Assembly: GCA_002914845.1 (NCBI GenBank)
Contig: JXTC01000323.1
Coordinates: 186,171-250,170, forward strand
From: Trema orientale
Lineage: Eukaryota > Streptophyta > Magnoliopsida > Rosales > Cannabaceae
DNA: 64,000 nt
Direction: 5' to 3'
Positions 23,869 through 36,800 of this stretch are shown one piece after another (the stretch's first letter is position 1; the number at the start of each line of letters is the position of its first letter). Below the pieces are notes generated by a model. That model had not been told where the DNA came from and did no database searches. It was given only the letters and a program-made list of their open reading frames with translations. The position numbers were made by a program, and so were the translations under genes.

Positions 23869-25490
23869 ATCTCCCACTTGGGTCACATTCTCTCTTTCAC
23901 GCGCTCTTAATTTCTTAGACCTTATACGTCTGCTTTAGCAGTATGGTTTTCAATATAATAAAGAAGAATAATTATAAGAAGAATTTACATCTCACACCTT
24001 TCAGAATTGTGATTATTTCTCTCTGTTATCTCTTTTACTCGAATTTAGGACTTTGATATTCTTTACATACTAAGAAGACTAGACAACCAAAATACATACG
24101 TAAAATCCCAAAAAACCTCTTACTAGCATACCTTACTAGTAAAATTTTCGTCAGAGACATAGGGGATTTTATCATTCCTTCCAACCTCTATGTCAACCTT
24201 ACTGCAAGATTGATCCGTGCGTGTATCAGGTTGATATTTTGTCTTGAGTGATTTTCGTTAGCATAATTAACCTCCATATATCTAACAGTATTGAAATACA
24301 AAATTTGTATGTTTTCGAATGTACTTAGTTAAACTGGTAGAGATATTTAGATGAATTGAGATATATAAGATAAATCCCTCATTCAATCCACCAATACATG
24401 AAAAGAAGTATGTTTTCTGTTTGTTCTCCCCAAAGACTTCTTACTTCGGTTTTATGATGTTATATGAGCAACTATATTCATGTGGAGTTACTTTCGACAT
24501 TGTTAGGCTCCTGTCTTAGCACCCTAGACAAACCACGAAAGTGCAAGTCACATTTTAAGAATAACATTGTAGAGGAATGCTATCACATTTTCTTTTTCAG
24601 TTTCTAAATCACTGGTAGAGGAGAGTCCACATGTCAACAATGATTTTACAATACATATAACAAGTGATTGTTGAACTCCACAAACTATTGTTGAATTCTA
24701 CGTGTCAGTATGTAAGACAAGAGAGTACCAAAAAAAATGAAAATAAAGCGCTACTAGCACTTTTCAAATTATTATATGGTAATTGACAATGATTATTATG
24801 ATGTGTGGATAATTATAAATTTAATAGAATTACGAAATGACACGTGCATATGATTGATAATTCTTTCTTTTTGTTTTTTTATAAAATATGACTGATAATT
24901 CAACTGTACCTCTTAATATAACAATACTTCTTAATATAACCTTTTTCACTTTATTTTATTGTTTACTGTAGTAGAACACGATAAAAATGACATTCTACAT
25001 TAGTAGAAATACTACCATAAAGCGACACTACGTGTGTATATTATCAATCGTATTGTATCCCAATATATTGAACTTAATTTATTTTAAATTTTAACTTTTG
25101 TTATTTTATCATTTTTATAATACCGAGCCATGTGTGATAAGTTATCAATAATGATAAACAGTAATATTTCATAGTGACATGATAACACTAATATGTTATC
25201 AAAAAGTTATATGTTTTATTATCTTATCAATAACATAAATCATAAAAGTGATTATTCTGCATTTAAAAACTATCACAATTGGATTCCTAAAAGATTATAA
25301 ATCATTCATTAATTTAGATTGTTTTGGCTAGTTTTGTGTATGCAAATTGATAATTTTAAATAGTAAAAATGATTCTTCAACAACTTTAAACTCGAATTTG
25401 ATAATTTATATGAATTTAGTGAGATTTAATAGAAACAAATATAAACACAAATTAATTTTGTTTAATAGATCAAAGCGAGGCCAAAATGGA
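23869..25490. other. LTR-element internal-type sequence grading into AT-rich DNA
   Basis: The first tens of bases match the 3' non-coding end of the copia family. Sequence up to about 24550 may be more of that fossil's untranslated region but carries no recognisable protein. The rest is AT-rich with no supported gene. Confidence 0.3.
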
Positions 25491-25572
25491 GAATCCCTAG
25501 GGGGGGGGGGGAAAAAAAAACCATTGCCTCCTTTTCTCTCTCTCAAAAAATCTTTGCTAGACGTTTTCACAA

Positions 25573-25613
25573 GAGGCCGGAGAGGGAGTACTTTGATCTC
25601 CTTCTCCGGCCTC
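25573..25613. other. GC-rich perfect-looking hairpin
   Basis: Arms GAGGCCGGAGAGGGAG (25573-25588) and CTCCTTCTCCGGCCTC (25598-25613) pair over 16 positions with one mismatch, around a 9-base loop. It stands out in AT-rich surroundings, downstream of a G9-10/A run at 25501-25519. Function unknown. Confidence 0.5.
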
Positions 25614-26426
25614 TCCTCCTCCTCCCTTCTCCTATTTGGTCTTCTTTGGGGATGTGGGATTTTTTTATTTTTTATTTTTATAATAAGTCAAATTTAGACT
25701 GGTTATAGTACCACTTGATTTTTTATTTGTGTGGTTTTTAGTTCCGTATACTAGATCTTAAATCTGAGAATTTTTCTTTGAATTTAGATATGTAATGTAG
25801 ATAAGTTAGTTTTCTTTTTTAGTGGGCATAATCTCATTTAGTGTTGGAATCACAATACTCTACCTGCCAAGAACGCAGTCCAGTAGCAGGTGAAAGCAAT
25901 TATTTGCTGGTGGTCCTTGTTATATTTTCTCTGGAGAATTATGATAGCCCACAATCTTGCTATTATTGTGTTTGTAATCCATTTTTCGTCTATTTTTTTA
26001 GGATTTTGAAATTATAATCTTTTGTCTTTGCATTGTAATTGAAATTTTTTAGCTTTTATTAACATTATTTCCTTGAGAAGTTCATTTTATATATATAAAA
26101 AAAAAACAATTGTTTAATATTAATGAACATATACAATTTTTTTCTTATTCTTTTTTTTTAGCAAAAAAGACTAAATATCACGAATTAATTTCTTTATTAT
26201 CTAGAAAAATGAAATTCAAAAATATTTTCCATGTTTTCACTAACCCAGAATTTTCGTAAAACAATTAGATTAGACAACGTACGAGGAAAAAAACTAAAAG
26301 GGAAAAAGAAAATAAATCGGCGATTAAATGTGTCGGGGGAAAACGACGAAAAAAAAGGAGGACAAAAACCAACGTAGAGGAGCAATGGGACAAAGACAAA
26401 TCATCAATTTGCTCCGGTCAGGCCGA

Positions 26427-26434
26427 TGACGTCA
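26427..26434. promoter_or_regulatory. TGACGTCA element (bZIP/TGA site) upstream of ERF1A/2-type gene
   Basis: The palindrome TGACGTCA lies about 390 bp before the start codon and 240 bp before the TATA box. TGACG cores are bound by TGA-class bZIP factors in defence genes; use here is inferred. Confidence 0.45.
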
Positions 26435-26458
26435 TCTCTCCTCACTCCTCGAATTTAA

Positions 26459-26466
26459 TCACGTGA
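26459..26466. promoter_or_regulatory. G-box TCACGTGA upstream of ERF1A/2-type gene
   Basis: Palindromic TCACGTGA with the CACGTG core, 32 bp downstream of the TGACGTCA element. In this gene class a G-box is a plausible MYC2 or bZIP site, giving jasmonate or ABA input. Only the motif is seen. Confidence 0.45.
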
Positions 26467-26672
26467 TAATACAAACCTTTCCTTATTGGGTCCCACTTCA
26501 CACAATTTGCATGCTCAGAAATTTCATGGAACCTTGGGAGTACTCATTGATAAAGTTATTTAAAATATGTTTCATAATTTTCTCCAACAAAATTAGTTTT
26601 TTTATTATTATTATTAAAAACTAAAAATAACAATAAATAACATCATCCATTCAGGTTCATGAACCTTCTCCA

Positions 26673-26681
26673 CTATATATA
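26673..26681 (+). promoter_or_regulatory. TATA box of ERF1A/2-type gene
   Basis: CTATATATAC about 150 bp upstream of the ATG at 26825, followed by a CT-rich leader. Spacing fits a plant promoter with a leader of about 120 bases. Confidence 0.65.
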
Positions 26682-26824
26682 CCTCTTTCCTCATTAAATT
26701 CCCAAAAATTCAGATTTCGAGTAACACAATTCTCTCCAAACAAAATCTCCAACTCCCTCTCTCTAAAAATCTCTCTTTGGAAATTTTGATTCGGCAAAAC
26801 TTTTTTTTTTTTTTTTCCAAAAAA

Positions 26825-27724
26825 ATGTACGGACAGAGTACAACGGAGTCGGATTTAGCTTTACTGGAGTCGATTCGGAGGCACTTATTAGGCGAATCGG
26901 ATCTCCGAATCGGGGCTCCGATTATGAGTAGCAGCGCCAACAACTCGGGTACTGTGGGTCCGGTTTTCTGTCGGAGCTCCAGTTTCAGCAGCCTCTACCC
27001 GTGCCTGACCGAGAATTGGGGGGAACTTCCTCTCAAGGAGGACGATTCGGAGGACATGGTGGTCTACGGCTTCCTCCGCGACGCCGTAAGCGTCGGGTGG
27101 GTCCCGTCTCTCGGGTCGGAGTCGGACGAGTTGAGCCAGATTACCACCACCACCACCACTTGCTCGTCGGCTTACCTCGAGGTGAAATCGGAGCCGGAGC
27201 TCTTGCCGGCAGTGATCGGTTCGCCGGAGAGTACGGCTTCGACGGCGGATATGCCGGCGGAAAAGCCGTCTCCGGCGACGCCGACGGTGGTTCCGCCGAA
27301 GGGGAAGCATTACCGGGGCGTAAGGCAGCGGCCGTGGGGGAAGTTTGCGGCGGAGATTCGGGACCCGGCGAAGAACGGGGCTCGGGTTTGGCTCGGGACG
27401 TTCGAGACCGCCGAGGACGCCGCCCTGGCCTACGACCGAGCCGCCTACCGGATGCGCGGGTCGAGGGCTTTGCTCAATTTCCCGCTCCGAGTCAATTCGG
27501 GCGAACCCGACCCGGTTAGGGTGACGTCGAAGCGGTCATCGCCGGAGACTTCTTCGTGTTCCTCATCGGAGAGTGTGTCGCCGAAGAGGAGGAAGAAGGC
27601 CGGAAGTGCCTCGCCGGCGCCGGAGGTCCGGCTGGGAATGGGGAGTGGCATTACGGGTGTTGAGCAGCAAGTGGGACTGCAAGTTGCTTCGTGTACACAT
27701 GGGGACCAATTGTTGGTCAGCTAA
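26825..27724 (+). CDS. Ethylene-response transcription factor, group IXa (ERF1A/ERF2 type)
   Basis: An intronless AP2/ERF activator of 299 residues. The N-terminal [17 protein letters not shown] and the acidic block around residues 62-93 ([19 protein letters not shown], then LRDAVSVGW) are hallmarks of Arabidopsis ERF1A/ERF2 relatives. The AP2 domain starts near residue 161 ([40 protein letters not shown]) and ends [18 protein letters not shown] basic nuclear-localisation-like SPKRRKK lies near residue 257, and the end HGDQLLVS matches the ERF2-type GDRLLVL tail. Such factors bind GCC boxes and act in ethylene, jasmonate and pathogen responses. I chose the ATG at 26825: the longer open frame upstream starts at TTG. 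The leader carries a 16-T run directly before the start. GC content is much higher than in its flanks. Confidence 0.96.
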   Translation: MYGQSTTESDLALLESIRRHLLGESDLRIGAPIMSSSANNSGTVGPVFCRSSSFSSLYPCLTENWGELPLKEDDSEDMVVYGFLRDAVSVGWVPSLGSESDELSQITTTTTTCSSAYLEVKSEPELLPAVIGSPESTASTADMPAEKPSPATPTVVPPKGKHYRGVRQRPWGKFAAEIRDPAKNGARVWLGTFETAEDAALAYDRAAYRMRGSRALLNFPLRVNSGEPDPVRVTSKRSSPETSSCSSSESVSPKRRKKAGSASPAPEVRLGMGSGITGVEQQVGLQVASCTHGDQLLVS

Positions 27725-30441
27725 TGCAAGTTGCTTGGTGTACACGTGGCGTACATTGTAATTATCTGAGATGGGAATTTCCCATAAATTTTTGAATTTG
27801 TTCTTTGTTTTTTTTCTTTTTTTAGAGAGAGAGAAAAATAAAATGAAAGGGGACGGAATGGAACCCGAAAAAATAAAAAAAGAAAAAAGAAAAAAGGAAG
27901 TCTGAGACATAACGAGGTGAACTGGTGAAGTTGTTAATTTGGGTTTGTGAATACAAGATTTCTTACATTGGTTTTGTTGGATCAACTTGGTTCTTTGATG
28001 GAAAGTTTTTACATTCTTTAATACTAAATTACTAATGGACTGTTTTGTCCTAACGAAAAGTTCTATAAAAAGAAGGTTTTTTTTTTTTGTTGGGGGGTTG
28101 TTATTTAATGCATATGAGAAAGTGCATAAATCTACTTTCTTCTATAACAAAAAGAGAGTGATTATAAGCTTAAGTTTTGTGCTTCAATTTACTTTATCAG
28201 TGGGCTTCTATATCTTTTTGAGATAGTGGTTACAGGCTTAACAACTTATTTGGTTGTAATATTGAGATTTAGAGTGCGAATATCTTACTCTTTATCAAAC
28301 AAAAAAAATCTTTATCGAACAAAAAAAATTAAAGCAGGGAAAGTACTAGTAAACTTTCATGGTGTAATTGAGACTAGTTTTATTTGTTTTTAACACTTGA
28401 GAAAGTTAAAAATTATATGATTATAGTAACGTTTTTTTCTTTTATAACTATTGGTCCTTTTGCACCAATAAGCTACATAAAAATTTTTCTATTATTTATC
28501 ATTTTAGTACCAAATTAGATTATTAATTAATTTGTTTGCGTCAATATTAATTTTAGGCATGATAATGATGATTCAATATTTCTATGTATAATTAGTTGTT
28601 ATTCTAAAGTATGTAGTTTTCACGTATTTTAAACACGAGTTTATTGCAAACAAATATTATTGCATGGAAAGAACTTGCAATGACTTTGACAATTAAACAC
28701 AAGAGCTGTACTATGACCTTCCTAATAAATTGATGTTCTCTCTCCTTTTATATTATATAGGATCAATGTACCAATTAGTCAAAAAGAAGGGTAAATAGTA
28801 TGATAAGTTGAATTTTCGTTAATTATTTAGTTTTATAGTGGTAGCATATTAACCTCCCATATTGAAGTTCACATTTCTAATACCTATCTCCTATTTAGAA
28901 AAATTTATCTTCCCTCAGACCAAAGTGAAAAGCACCAATAGTATTATGGACTTATTTTCCACTATTTGACTTTTACACGTACGTTACTTAAAAATCTTAT
29001 ACAAAATTTCAAAAAATAATACATATAGTTGAGGCCTCAGGGAAGGCAGTGTGAACTATGAGATAATTAATATATATATATATATATATATATATGACTC
29101 GTCAATTCCAAGCTTGCGTGTTAAAGTATAGGTCCTATTGGTAATTGAAAGTGACATTATCTTATTGTTGCCATTCCACACTCACCTATTTCTCCTTCCA
29201 ACTATTTTATATTTGCGTCTGTCAACGACAATGTTTACGTCTCTTCAAATCCACCAAACCTACGAAGAAAAGTTATCCAGCTATCTTGTTTATTATCATC
29301 TAGTCCTAGTGGAATTTCTTAACCGTCTATCTCTTTTATCCTTTTTATGCCGTCCAATAATCTCTATCCAAATTTTTTTAGCAAGTGTATTCACATAGGG
29401 TTTATAATAGGTTTGCCTTCCAAATTGTACAAAGTATCTTCATATGTCCCAAACTATTAAAAATTTTCACGTTGTCCATTAAACCACTAAAATGTCATTA
29501 TCTTTGGCAAAAACAAACAGAAAGTGGTATGCGTCAAAATTTTGGATTGTTTGTAGAAACCCTTTTTTTTTTCGCTTGAAATACCAAAACTTACTTGAAA
29601 CTATAGAAGCGTGTATATAATCTGAAGATTCTTGTTCTTGATATTTAAAACGTTACAGAAATATCATTTGCAATTAAAAAAATTTCGAAACATTGTTTAA
29701 AAAATGACGTCGTAGTTGTTAATTTTTTGACAGAACCCCCAAGTGTTTTGTTTGGAAATGTCAAACTAAACCCTTATATTGCATTTTTAATCATTTTTTT
29801 TAATTTTTATCAGATTAAATAACTATGTGCTAAAACTACAAACAAATAGATAAATAATTAAATTTTGTTTGTTATTTTATTTTGATTTGTATTGGGTAAT
29901 TTTTGGTATCATTGTTCTTAGAGGGAACTTCTGTCCTTTCATTTGATTTCCTCTAAAATAATATAGGATATTCAATGGGGAGAGATAAATTTCATGGGAA
30001 ATATAATGATGTTAGTCTTATTTAATTAGTTGCTAAGTATATAAACTTATTCTCACTTAAGAAAATTTGACATTTGGTAATATTTTTATCTTGATAAACG
30101 ACTTTCTTTTTAATAAGGGTAGAAGAATTTGAACATTAAATTTCAACATTGAAAGTGGAGTAGAGCTATCAATCTGACTAAATATGCGATCACAGGAATG
30201 ATATTACTCTTGCAAAAACTAATCAATAGGGAAAAAAATGTTTTCCTATAAAGGTAGGATAATTTTTAAAAGATATGACGTGTTATTCACTAAAAGTGAT
30301 ATAGATAAAGAATAGTCCCAAAAACTAATTTGGGATTCAATAGAATGAGAGGTGTTATTATTAGTTTGTTTGCTTGATTAAGTGACAAGTTTGAAATTTA
30401 GAGGATAAAATTGAAACTTTTAATAATTCGAGAGACATATT
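27725..30441. other. Intergenic, nothing recognised
   Basis: The first few hundred bases are probably the 3' UTR of the ERF gene. The rest is AT-rich, with a (TA)n microsatellite at 29071-29094. The stretch ends at the ATATT target duplication of the copia element (30437-30441). Confidence 0.5.
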
Positions 30442-30930
30442 TGTTGGGATGAATATGGGACTGTAATTACCAAATACAGACCCTAGATCATTCATGCAAA
30501 ACTGATAGGTTAGGATTCATTGAATACACCTGAGTCTATTGTAGATGATTGTGATCTGGATAGTGAAACTGAAGGCAGAAGCGTTAAAGATGAACAGTGA
30601 TGTCTGAGCATTTGATCTTCCATACTATCTAATCTCTAAAACACTCAGATGGATTTTTCTGTAATTGATGGCAAACCACAGAGAGAATGAGCATATGTGA
30701 AAAAGTGATGGGGACCAAAATCCTAATTTTTTTTTAAGTAGTCCCCCTATTAGGTATCCATCATTCCCAATAGGGTAGATTAACAAGGTATCTACATTGC
30801 TATCGATATCCAGTTGGATATCTTGACTCAACCTTATTAAATCACTTATTAGGTTTGCTTAAAAATAATATGCCCCAATACAGTTAATTCAAATATATGG
30901 CCCAATATAGGAAATGGAAATTTCCTAACA
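30442..30930 (-). repeat. 3' LTR of the copia fossil
   Basis: 489 bp, starting TGTTGGGATG and ending CCTAACA in plus orientation; pairs with 38523-38995. The purine tract lies immediately to its right (AAGTGGGAAGT on the minus strand). Confidence 0.9.
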
Positions 30931-32077
30931 ACTTCCCACTTAGGTCACATATGTATGTACACAATTGTATTGAAAAACTGAAGTATGGCCATGAATATGC
31001 TATATTATTCCCGAATATCCCCAAAGTTGCAATCACGTCCATCAGACATATCAGCACGAAACTAAAGCGCTCATCGTTACATTTATTTGGATGACAACTA
31101 GAACTCTCAATGATCATTGTGCTAATATACCTAAATGACATAGATCAAGTATGGAATGTGGCATGGAAATTATGCAATATAATTTACCATACCTATTTTT
31201 AACTGGTCCACCCAAAACTTTATTGAGATCAACCTTAGTCATTTCCTTTTAGTGTATTACTGCAAACTTTATTGTTAAACTATAGTAGGAAAGTAAAAAA
31301 ATATGAAATATATCATATCATATCATATATAAAAAAATGTACAGAGTTTAGAATGAAAATCCATCACCACCTAAATACTACAGTATATAACACATAAACA
31401 AATATCGCATAATAAGCATCTAAACAAAATTACAAACCCTCATTAAAATTGCACACTATCCAAAAATACGACACCCATACGAGTTGTGTGCTCAAGAAAA
31501 ACTTTAGGTGGTAAACCTTTGGTGAGTGAATCCGCTATCATGAAGTTTGTACCGATATATTCAATTGACACTAACTGACTCTGAACTCTTTTTCTGACAC
31601 CTAGAAACTTAATGTCAATATACTTTGACTTCGATGAGCTCCTGTTGCTATTGGAATATAAGATTGTAGAGTTATTGTCACAATAAAGTTTCAATGGTCT
31701 CTCAATGCCATTTACTACATGCAGCCCAGTGACAAAGTTACGTAGCCATATCCCCTGATTGAATACCTTATAACAAGCTATGAATTTTGCCTATATAGTT
31801 GAAGTAGCTACAAATATTTGCTTAGCACTCTTAGAGAAAATAACTCCTTTTGCTAAAAGATAGACATAGCCCGATGTGGATCTTTCGCTATCTAGGCATG
31901 CTGTAAAATCAAAGTCAGAATATCCAATGATCTCCAAAACATCCGATCTCTGATAGGTGAGCATGTGTTCCTTTATCTTTTGTAAGTAACTCATAACTCT
32001 TTTTATTGCCTTCCAATGATTAATTCCAAGGTTACTCATATATCTGCCCAACACGCCAACTATTTGAATGCATATAT

Positions 32078-33843
32078 TGTTGGGATATTTGTCCTAAAAA
32101 GCAGATTTCTAATTTTACCCTTTTAGAATAAATAACTTTCTCTTATGTGCAATTGTGATATTTGCTTGATTAAACTGTCTCTTTTGAATAGTTTATTTAT
32201 CTGAAAAAGATTCTATGACTTTACTTGTGTATAAAGAAACAAACATGATTAAGTATTAATTATAGAGAGACTTGTTTCTTTATCTAACTCTAAAAGAATT
32301 AGTTCACAATTTGTAAATAAAGATGGAATACTTTATTTACTAAAGATTGTAGTGTTTGTCTATCTCAACGGGAATGATGTGTCTCAAATCATTGAAGTAT
32401 CAGACTTCTGATAGAAATACTAGTATAATATAAATAAGTTATGTGTATTGAACTGGACCAGGCAATATGAAGAATTGGAGTACAGTAACTGAATTCTTAT
32501 ATTACTACAAATTAGCTCTTAGCATGTAGATCTTAATCCTTGATATTTGATTGGACTTGCTTTCATTGGTTGTAACCTTTTGATTTGTTAAAAGACTAGC
32601 CTCAGTAAAAATAGAGGCAAACTCTGGCATATTAGAGGTTATGGCTTATAAATTAATGGGAACACCAAATAGTTGAGGACACTATACAATAATGCCACTT
32701 CCTTCAAGATTCATGGAATAATTAAATCTAAGATCTTAGTATTCACTTTGTGAATTAGTTGATAATTTTGTCTAAATGGCTATTGAAAACGAAATTATCG
32801 ACAACATTATTCCTTGATAGAAAGATGGTAACTTAAAGGTAAATAGGTGTTGGAGGAGTATTACGGTAATTTCACCTATCCAACTATGGCATTTTATAGG
32901 GATTGTACATGTGGTATAGAATATACTAGATGGATCAGTTAATCAAGGTTAGTTGATTAAAACTCTATAAAAGGCATGACATCTAATCTAAGAGTGCAGT
33001 ATTGGGCCTTTAGTGGAGTGATTTACTAATAGTATTTATATAAATACCAAAATAAGGGTTATTATGTATTTATCATATTATTCGAGCTTAAATTATTTGG
33101 ATCTATTAGGACCCTGGTCTAGCTCAATTAAGCTCATTAATTGGTTGGTGGTATTCGTAAAATTAGTTTCATGAAACTGTGTGAAATAATGATTCTACAC
33201 AGAAGTTGGTATTTTTATAAATAAGTTTCATTAGTTGGACATATTTATAAAAATACACCTAAAACCCAAATTGGAGAACAAGTTCAATCCTAGTTGGACT
33301 AGTATTGGTAGTTTTGGGCCCCATATATATAAGATATATGAGAGAAAAAACTGCACATTAACACACATAGTGTCACACGCATACCAAGGGAGAGAGGGAG
33401 AGAGAGAGAAAAAGTTTTCTACCATCTCACAGTTCCATCTCACATCCCGGTGTTCCATAGGATCCAGAAGGCGTTCTTGATCGTTCTCCAATGTAGGTTT
33501 TAACTTGGTGCCCACTCATCTCATCAATTAAAAGCAAGAGCATAGACAAGAAGATCTAGGGTTAGAGGTTTGATCATCATTAACAAGGAGATCATGGAGG
33601 AACATGTTACAAGAGGTAAACCCTAATCTCATCTCTAGGATTTATGTATCTAGATTTAATTTATGTTATACATGATCTTGTATATGATATATGCATGTTA
33701 TATGGTTATAAAAATTATTTTTATGTAAATTTTAAAACATAAGTCTGCTATATTTTCCACTGCGTTCATAATGTAATCATATGTTTTCCATATTTGTATG
33801 CATGTATGATTTTTTTCTAAGTGTTAGGTCAATTTTTCCATCA
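32078..33843 (+). mobile_element. Probable solo LTR of a second copia family, nested in the reverse transcriptase region
   Basis: 1766 bp flanked by the exact 5-bp duplication TATAT (32073-32077 and 33844-33848). It begins TGTTGGGATATTTGTCC and ends in CA. No coding sequence. A TATA region (about 33322-33332) is followed by transcript-leader-like sequence with a GA tract (33390-33409), and TTTTCCACTGCGTTC lies near the right end, a phrase often seen near the 3' end of long plant copia LTRs. This fits a plus-oriented solo LTR. It is younger than its host element because it interrupts it. Confidence 0.75.
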
Positions 33844-36800
33844 TATATACTGTGCATACATCATACTTCTTACAGCCGAAGTATATGGAAACTGTTGCAT
33901 AGCTTCTGTATCAACATCATTCTTGGAACTTTGACCGAGATTAAGTTTATGTCCCTTAGATACCGGAGTATCTGTTGGTGCACACTTGTCCATACCAAAT
34001 CTACTGAGTATTATTTCAATATAGTTTTTTTGGGGATAACTCAAGGATACCCCGAGAATGATCTCGGTTTATCTGTATACCTAATATAAAAGAGGCAACT
34101 TCAAGATCTTTAAGATCTTTTATTTCGAAATTCTTTACAAGAAATCTCTTGGTATCGTGCAATAAACCTACATCCCTACTTGCTAGTAGTATAGTATTAA
34201 CATAACACCCAGGAAGATAAACTTATAGCATTAACATAAAGTACTAAGAAGATAAACTTACTCCTACTAAACTTATGATATACATAATCATTAACAGGAT
34301 TCACCTCAAAACCAAATGAGAGCATTACCTCATGAAATTTGTGATACCATTGACGGAAAGCTTGTTTGAGACTATAGATGTACTTCTAGAGTTTGCATAC
34401 CATAAACTTTAGATATTCAAATAAAAAATTTTCATGTTGCACCATATATATCATCTCATCAATGTCACCATTGAGAAACACTATCTTAACATCCATTTGA
34501 TGAAGCTCAAAACCAAGCCACAAGTGCCATGATGACTCTAAAAGAATCTTTCGAAGCAACCGGATAGAAGGTCTCTTTAAAGTCAATGCATTCCTTCTGA
34601 GTAAAGCCTTTAACAACAAGACGAACCTTATATCTCTCAACATTGTCTTTTGAATCTTGTTTGGTGTTAAATATCTATTTATAATCAATGGGCTTCGTAC
34701 CTTCAAGCAATTTGACAAGATTCCAAACGTCATTGTCTCTTATAGACTTCATCTCCTCATTCATGATATCGATCAACTTTTGAGAATTGAAACTTTGTTT
34801 GACTTATGTGAAGTTGATTGGATCGCTTTCTACTATCCCGATATCAACTTATGTTTTTCGAGATATATGATGTAATCATCTGAAATTGCACTTCTCTTTT
34901 CTCCAATGGACCTCCTTAAAGGTACTTGTTCTTGAGGTTATTGAGTTTGATCTACAGGAGTATTTTACCTCAACTGGGGTGAATGAATCTTGATTGTCAA
35001 GAATAGGTTGTCAATAGTAACCATAGGAAGAGGAACGAATTCCTCTTCAAAAACAATGTCCCCAACTTTATCTTCCCTCCCAAACTTAATATCCTCAAGA
35101 AATTTGGTATTTTTCATCTCAAAGAAAGAATGTAATGTGGGATTATAGAACTTATAGCCTCTAGATTTTTCAGAATATGCAACAAAGTAGCAGCTTATGG
35201 TTCTTGAGTCCAGTATCTTTTCATTTGGCCTGTAAGGCGTTGCCTCAGTTGGACAACCCCATATGTGTAAATGAATTATACATGGCTTTCGCCCAGTCCA
35301 GAGTTCATAAGGAGTCTTAGCTACTGCTTTGCTTGGTACTCTGTTTAGGAAATAAGCTACAATTTTGAGTACGTCTCCTCATAGCAAATCTAGTAAGGTG
35401 GAATGATTGATCATACTCCTTAACATATCCTTTAGTGTCCTATTGTGTCATTCAGTAACATCATTCATACTAGGTTTCCCTAGTATATTACAGAACAATG
35501 CCACATTCTTCCAAATACTTAGTAAAAGGTCCTGGACGTTGCTCACTTGATCCATCATACCGATCATAGTATTCACTACCACGATCAGATTTAACTGCCT
35601 TAATTTTGTTATCAAGCTGATTTTCAACCTCAGCTTTATAAGCCTTAAATATGTCTAGTGATTGTGACTTCTCATAAATCAAGTATATGTACCCATAGCG
35701 AGAATAATCGTCTGTAAACGTGATAAAGTATTATTGTCCATTCTAAGAAGCTATAGGGAACGGACGACAAATGCCCATATGTATCAGTTTTAAGATGCTA
35801 AATCTTCTATTAACACCTAACTTCCTAACGCTTATCTGTTTCCCTTTTATACACTCAATGCAGACTTGAAAATCTGCCAAATCAAGGCGACAAAGGATCT
35901 CATAGACACAAGACGTTCAATTCTATGTTTAGAAATATGTCCTAAGCATTTGTACCACAACATCGATGAGTCCTCATTTGTCAATTTTTATTTTTCACCT
36001 CTTGAATTGAGATGCAAAGTCTCATTAATAAAGGGTTAGGTATTTAATATATATAAGTTGTCATTAAGAAAATCGGTACCAATAACAATTGAATCACATA
36101 TAAGACTAAATAAATTATTTCTAAAGGAACAAATAAATCCAGATTTGTACAATACATAAATAGAAACCAAACTCCGTCTTAAAGATGGTGCAACAAATAT
36201 CTCATATAAATCCAAATGTCTCCTAGAATTATAAAACAACCTAAAAGGCCATATGGCCTCCACCTCAGCTATTTAGCCGTCGCCCACATAGATGACTCTC
36301 TTAACATCACTTGTCTTCTGGCTCTATAGGCAGCCCTGCATAGAAACACTTATATGCGTAGTAGCACTATAATCTACCCACCAAGTGTCCTTAGATACAG
36401 AAGTTAAATTAACTTTAGAACAAACATAAATGAGAAGCTTACACTTCTTAACACATCCAGCTCTATATTTAGTGCATTCCTTCTTCAGGTATCCACCATT
36501 TCCACAAAAGAAGCAACTTTGTCCGTAGTGGCTCCACCTGCTAAAACACAAAAGAAGCAACTTTGTTCATCTTGTTTCTTTTTTGTTTTAGCAGGTGGAG
36601 CCACTGCGGCCTCCTTTCCCTTATCTATTTTTCTCTTCTTTGCCTTAGAGGTAGTAGTCAAATTAGTACTTTCTGGCCTTTCAGATTTGATTTTCTTTTT
36701 CTCCTGAACACAAATAGCTATTAACTCATTAATATTCTATTTATCCTTATGGGCGTTATATATAGTATTTAGGATCCTATACTAATTAGGAAGAGAAGAC

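Noticed and set aside
26888-27310. 140-codon open frame on the minus strand
   Set aside because: Antisense shadow of the GC-rich ERF1A/2-type coding sequence; Arg-rich composition is typical of such shadows.
27001-27519. 172-codon open frame on the plus strand
   Set aside because: Alternative frame of the ERF1A/2-type gene; the overlapping AP2 frame is the real one.
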